A DNA stretch of 64,000 nt. Origin: Lampris incognitus (taxonomy: Eukaryota > Chordata > Actinopteri > Lampriformes > Lampridae). Both the position numbers and the translations under genes were made by a program. A model generated the notes under the pieces. The model made no database searches and was not told where the DNA came from. It was given only the letters and a program-made list of their open reading frames with translations. Below are positions 29,001 to 36,275 of this stretch, piece by piece (the stretch's first letter is position 1; the number at the start of each line of letters is the position of its first letter). Location of the stretch: assembly GCF_029633865.1 (NCBI RefSeq), contig NC_079216.1, forward strand, positions 68,289,667 through 68,353,666, given 5' to 3'.

Positions 29001-32000
29001 TACATGAAGTGTCCACAGTGTAGGACCTACACCCAGACTACATGACGTGTCCTCATGGTAGGACTTACACCCAGACTACATGAAGTGTACACAGTGTAGG
29101 ACTTACACCCAGACTACATGACGTGTCCACAGTGTAGGACTTACACCCAGACTACATGAAGTGTCCACAGTGTAGGACTTACACCCAGACTACATGACGT
29201 GTCCACAGTGTGGGACTTACACCCAGACTACATGACGTGTCCACAGTGTAGGACTTACACCCAGACTACATGAAGTGTCCTCATGGTAGGACTTACACCC
29301 AGACTACATGAAGTGTCCACAGTGTAGGACTTACACCCAGACTACATGAAGTGTCCACAGTGTAGGACTTACACCCAGACTACATGACGTGTCCACAGTG
29401 TAGGACTTACACCCAGACAACATGACGTGTCCACAGTGTAGGACTTACACCCAGACTACATGACGTGTCCACATGGTAGGACTTACACCCAGACTACATG
29501 AAGTGTCCACAGTGTAGGACCTACACCCAGACTACATGACGTGTCCTCATGGTAGGACTTACACCCAGACTACATGAAGTGTACACAGTGTAGGACTTAC
29601 ACCCAGACTACATGACGTGTCCACAGTGTAGGACTTACACCCAGACTACATGAAGTGTCCACAGTGTAGGACTTACACCCAGACTACATGACGTGTCCAC
29701 AGTGTAGGACTTACACCCAGACTACATGACGTGTCCACAGTGTAGGACTTACACCCAGACTACATGAAGTGTCCTCATGGTAGGACTTACACCCAGACTA
29801 CATGAAGTGTCCACAGTGTAGGACTTACACCCAGACTACATGAAGTGTCCACAGTGTAGGACTTACACCCAGACTACATGACGTGTCCACAGTGTAGGAC
29901 TTACACCCAGACAACATGACGTGTCCACAGTGTAGGACTTACACCCAGACTACATGACGTGTCCACAGTGTAGGACGTACACCCAGGCTACATGAAGTGT
30001 CCACAGTGTAGGACTTACACCCAGGCTACATGAAGTGTCAACAGTGTAGGACTTACACCCAGGCTACATGACGTGTCAACAGTGTAGGACTTACACCCAG
30101 GCTACATGACGTGTCCACAGTGTAGGACTTACACCCAGACTACATGAAGTGTCCACAGTATAGGACTTACACCCAGACTACATGACGTGTCCACAGTGTA
30201 GGACTTACACCCAGACTACATGAAGTGTCCACAGTGTAGGACTTACACCCAGACTACATGACGTGTCCACAGTGTAGGACTTATACCGAGACTACATGAA
30301 GTGTCAACAGTGTAGGACTTACACCCAGACTACATCAAGTGTCCACAGTGTAGGACTTACACCCAGACTACATGACGTGTCCACAGTGCAGGACTTACAC
30401 CCAGGCTACATGACGTGTCCACAGTGTAGGACTTACACCCAGACTACATGACGTGTCCACAATGTAGGACTTACACCCAGACTACATGACGTGTCCACAG
30501 TGTAGGACTTACACCCAGACTACATGAAGTGTCCACAGTATAGGACTTACACCCAGACTACATGACGTGTCCACAGTGTAGGACTTACACCCAGACTACA
30601 TGAAGTGTCCACAGTGTAGGACTTACACCCAGACTACATGACGTGTCCACAGTGTAGGACTTATACCGAGACTACATGAAGTGTCAACAGTGTAGGACTT
30701 ACACCCAGACTACATCAAGTGTCCACAGTGTAGGACTTACACCCAGACTACATGACGTGTCCACAGTGCAGGACTTACACCCAGGCTACATGACGTGTCC
30801 ACAGTGTAGGACTTACACCCAGACTACATCAAGTGTCCACAGTGTAGGACTTACACCCAGACTACATGACATGTCCACAGTGTAGGACTTACACCGAGGC
30901 TACATGACGTGTCCACAGTGTAGGACTTACACCCAGACTACATGACGTGTCCACAATGTAGGACTTACACCCAGACTACATGACGTGTCCACAGTGTAGG
31001 ACTTACACCCAGACTACATGAAGTGTCCACAGTGTAGGACTTACACCCAGACTACATGACGTGCCCACAGTGTAGGACTTATACCCAGACTACATGAAGT
31101 GTCCACAGTGTAGGACTTACACCCAGGCTACATCAAGTGTCCACAGTGTAGGAATTACACCCAGACTACATGAAGTGTCCACAGTATAGGACTTACACCC
31201 AGGCTACATGACGTGTCCACAGTGTAGGACTTACACCCAGACTACATGACGTGTCCACAGTGTAGGACTTGCACCCAGACTACATGAAGTGTCCACAGTG
31301 TAGGACTTACACCCAGACTACATGACGTGTCCACAGTGTAGGACTTATACCCAGACTACATGAAGTGTCCACAGTGTAGGACTTAAACCCAGGCTACATG
31401 AAGTGTCCACAGTGTAGGACTTACACCCAGACTACATGAAGTGTCCACAGTATAGGACTTACACCCAGGCTACATGACGTGTCCACAGTGTAGGACTTAC
31501 ACCCAGACTACATGAAGTGTCCACAGTGTAGGACTTACACCCAGACTACATGACGTGTCCACAGTGTAGGACTTATACCCAGACTACATGAAGTGTCCAC
31601 AGTGTAGGACTTACACCCAGGCTACATGAAGTGTCCACAGTGTAGGACTTACACCCAGACTACATGAAGTGTCCACAGTATAGGACTTACACCCAGACTA
31701 CATGACGTGTCCACAGTGTAGGACTTACACCCAGACTACATGATGTGTCCACAGTGTAGGACTTACACCCAGACTACATGACGTGTCCACAGTGTAGGAC
31801 TTACACCCAGGCTACATGAAGTGTCCACAGTGTAGGACTTACACCCAGGCTACATGAGGTGTCCACAGTATAGGACTTACACCCAGACTACATGACGTGT
31901 CCACAGTGTAGGACTTACACCCAGACTACATGACGTGTCCACAGTGTAGGACTTACACCCAGGCTACATGAAGTGTCCACAGTGTAGGACTTACACCCAG

Positions 32001-35000
32001 ACTACATGAAATGGCCACAGTGTAGGACTTACACCCAGACTACATGACGTGTCCACAGTGTAGGACTTACACCCAGGCTACATGACGTGTCCACAGTGTA
32101 GGACTTACACCCAGGCTACATGACGTGTCCACAGTGTAGGACTTACACCCAGACTACATGACGTGTCCACAGTGTAGGACTTACACCCAGACTACATGAC
32201 GTGTCCACAGTGTAGGACTTACACCCAGGCTACATGACGTGTCCACAGTGTAGGACTTACACCCAGGCTACATGACGTGTCCACAGTGTAGGACTTACAC
32301 CCAGACTACATGACGTGTCCACAGTGTAGGACTTACACCCAGACTACATGAAGTGTCCACAGTGTAGGACTTACACCCAGACTACATGACGTGTCAACAG
32401 TGTAGGACTTACACCCAGACTACATGACGTGTCAACAGTGTAGGACTTACACCCAGACTACATGAAGTGTCCACAGTGTAGGACTTACACCCAGGCTACA
32501 TGAAGTGTCCACAGTGTAGGACTTACACCCAGGCTACATGAGGTGTCCACAGTATAGGACTTACACCCAGACTACATGACGTGTCCACAGTGTAGGACTT
32601 ACACCCAGACTACATGACGTGTCCACAGTGTAGGACTTACACCCAGGCTACATGAAGTGTCCACAGTGTAGGACTTACACCCAGACTACATGAAATGGCC
32701 ACAGTGTAGGACTTACACCCAGACTACATGACGTGTCCACAGTGTAGGACTTACACCCAGGCTACATGACGTGTCCACAGTGTAGGACTTACACCCAGGC
32801 TACATGACGTGTCCACAGTGTAGGACTTACACCCAGACTACATGACGTGTCCACAGTGTAGGACTTACACCCAGACTACATGACGTGTCCACAGTGTAGG
32901 ACTTACACCCAGGCTACATGACGTGTCCACAGTGTAGGACTTACACCCAGGCTACATGACGTGTCCACAGTGTAGGACTTACACCCAGACTACATGACGT
33001 GTCCACAGTGTAGGACTTACACCCAGACTACATGAAGTGTCCACAGTGTAGGACTTACACCCAGACTACATGACGTGTCAACAGTGTAGGACTTACACCC
33101 AGACAACATGAAGTGTCCACAGTGTAGGACTTACACCCAGACTACATGAAGTGTCCACAGTGTAGGACTTACACCCAGACTACATGACGTGTCAACAGTG
33201 TAGGACTTACACCCAGACTACATGAAGTGTCCACAGTGTAGGACTTACACCCAGACTACATGACGTGTCCACAGTGTAGGACTTACACTCAGACTACATG
33301 ACGTGTCCACAGTGTAGGACTTACACCCAGACTACATGACGTGTCCACAGTGTAGGACTTATACCCAGACTACATGAAGTGTCCACAGTGTAGGACTTAC
33401 ACCCAGACTACATGAAGTGTCCACAGTGTAGGACTTACACCCAGACTACATGACGTGTCCACAGTATAGGACTTACACTCAGACTACATGACGTGTCCAC
33501 AGTGTAGGACTTACACCCAGACTACATGACGTGTCCACAGTGTAGGACTTACACCCAGGCTACATGACGTGTCAACAGTGTAGGACTTACACCCAGACTA
33601 CATGAAGTGTCCACAGTGTAGGACTTACACCCAGGGTACATGAAGTGTCCACAGTGTAGGACTTACACCCAGACTACATGACGTGTCCACAGTCTAGGAC
33701 TTACACCCAGACTACATGACGTGTCCACAGTCTAGGACTTACACTCAGACTACATGAAGTGTCCACAGTGTAGGACTTACACTCAGACTACATGACGTGT
33801 CCACAGTCTAGGACTTACACCCAGACTACATGAAGTGTCCACAGTGTAGGACTTACACTCAGACTACATGAAGTGTCCACAGTGTAGGACTTACACCCAG
33901 ACTACATGAAGTGTCCACAGTGTAGGACTTACACCCAGACTACATGAAGTGTCCACAGTGTAGGACTTACACTCAGACTACATGAAGTGTCCACAGTATA
34001 GGACTTACACCCAGACTACATGACGTGTCCACAGTGTAGGACTTACACCCAGACTACATGACGTGTCCACAGTGTAGGACTTACACCCAGGCTACATGAC
34101 GTGTCCACAGTGTAGGACTTACACCCAGGCTACATGACGTGTCCACAGTGTAGGACTTACACCCAGACTACATGAAGTGTCCACAGTGTAGTACTTACAC
34201 CCAGACTACATGACGTGTCAACAGTGTAGGACTTACACCCAGACTACATGAAGTGTCCACAGTGTAGGACTTACACCCAGACTACATGAAGTGTCCACAG
34301 TGTAGGACTTACACCCAGGCTACATGAAGTGTCCACAGTGTAGGACTTACACCCAGGCTACATGAAGTGTCCACAGTATAGGACTTACACCCAGACTACA
34401 TGACGTGTCCACAGTGTAGGACTTACACCCAGACTACATGACGTGTCCACAGTGTAGGACTTACACCCAGGCTACATGAAGTGTCCACAGTGTAGGACTT
34501 ACACCCAGACTACATGAAATGGCCACAGCGTAGGACTTACACCCAGACTACATGACGTGTCCACAGTGTAGGACTTACACCCAGGCTACATGACGTGTCC
34601 ACAGTGTAGGACTTACACCCAGGCTACATGACGTGTCCACAGTGTAGGACTTACACCCAGACTACATGACGTGTCCACAGTGTAGGACTTACACCCAGAC
34701 TACATGACGTGTCCACAGTGTAGGACTTACACCCAGACTACATGACGTGTCCACAGTGTAGGACTTACACCCAGACTACATGACGTGTCCACAGTGTAGG
34801 ACTTACACCCAGACTACATGACGTGTCCACAGTGTAGGACTTACACCCAGACTACATGATGTGTCCACAGTGTAGGACTTACACCCAGACTACATGAAGT
34901 GTCCACAGTGTAGGACCTACACCCAGACTACATGAAGTGTCCACAGTGTAGGACTTACACCCAGACTACATGAAGTGTCCACAGTGTAGGACTTACACCC

Positions 35001-36225
35001 AGACCACATGGACATGTTTTGAGGATATTCATTCAGGCTAAAACAAAACAAAACAGAAGTTCTGCTGAGCAACATTAACAATAATGTGTGGCGGTCCACA
35101 CAGAGGGCGTGTCCCAGGCGAATCCTCATGGCCCCTGCTTACGTTCCTCGGTGGACATGTTCCCCAGGGAGGTGTGACTGGAGTACCGCTTGCTCTCGCT
35201 CTCGTTGAGGCACCGCTCAATCCAGCTCTCTACGAAAGACATGACAGGCCACAGGTCACGCAGAGCAGGACACTCGCGAGTAAACATGCGACAGCGCTCC
35301 CTCACCGCGCCCTGGGCCGCAGCCACGGCCGTTCCACATGTCAGCCGCTTACTCGGCCCAGCGTGTTCGTGTGGCGGCGGTTTCATGTGAGGCTGTGATG
35401 ATAATTTGCATCGCAAGCGCAACAGGTGCGAGTCTTATAAGGCAGTGTAGATGTGTCGTTTGTGTTGTGTGTTACAGCAGTTTACTGGGCCTATTCAGTG
35501 TCCAATGTGCTGCCATGTTGGTAGTCATGTGACGGGGGCGAGCTGACAACAATTATTTGTCTCTTCAGGATATAATGCAGGTATTTTCCCAGCAGAGATC
35601 TTGCATTGTTCTTGAGAGGAACAGCGAGTCTCCACACTTTCCCCCAAATGGAGCCTGCACAAACGCCGCTGGACCGCCTCGCGGGGAACAGGCTTTGTCC
35701 CGTTTTAATTTAAACTTACACACGGCTCAACCGGTGTCCTTTCTGACACACAGCAAAGCAGAAACACCCTACTAACACAGCTCCCTGCTGGAGACGCTCG
35801 CACAGGGAAGGCGCTGGGGGAACTCGATGTGCAGATGTGATGAAGATGTGATGAAGATGTGATGAAGATGTGATGAAGATGTGATGAAGATGTGATGAAG
35901 ATGTGATGAAGGATCAACACTGAAAGGTAGGTGGGGATGTTCTCCGTCTCATCATCTATTTCAGTGCACACGCACACTTTCTCATTCCTTTAGCTTAGGC
36001 TGAACGACATTTGGGGAGCAGCCTAATTCCCCCATCCAACCATTTTTTGCGTCCTCACGACGACGACGACTCATTTCAGGTGCTGAGACACATGTGAACG
36101 AAGCGGAACAAACACATGACCTGCCGAAGATTGATGGAAAATGGCAGCAAGATGAGGCCTCTTACACCCGTAATTTGATAAAGTGCACATAAAGATAGTT
36201 TTGTCGCTATCCAACTATCGAAAAA

Positions 36226-36275
<50 letters not shown>

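Noticed and set aside
19410..35005. Regular arrays that might suggest CRISPR
   Set aside because: Units are contiguous with no unique spacers, and the host is a vertebrate. They are minisatellites.
35126..35422. 98-residue ORF covering RFX4 exon 2 and upstream sequence
   Set aside because: Only ESWIERCL to MSTEE matches RFX4. The upstream part is intron, with a good acceptor at 35230. An alternative start is possible but without support.
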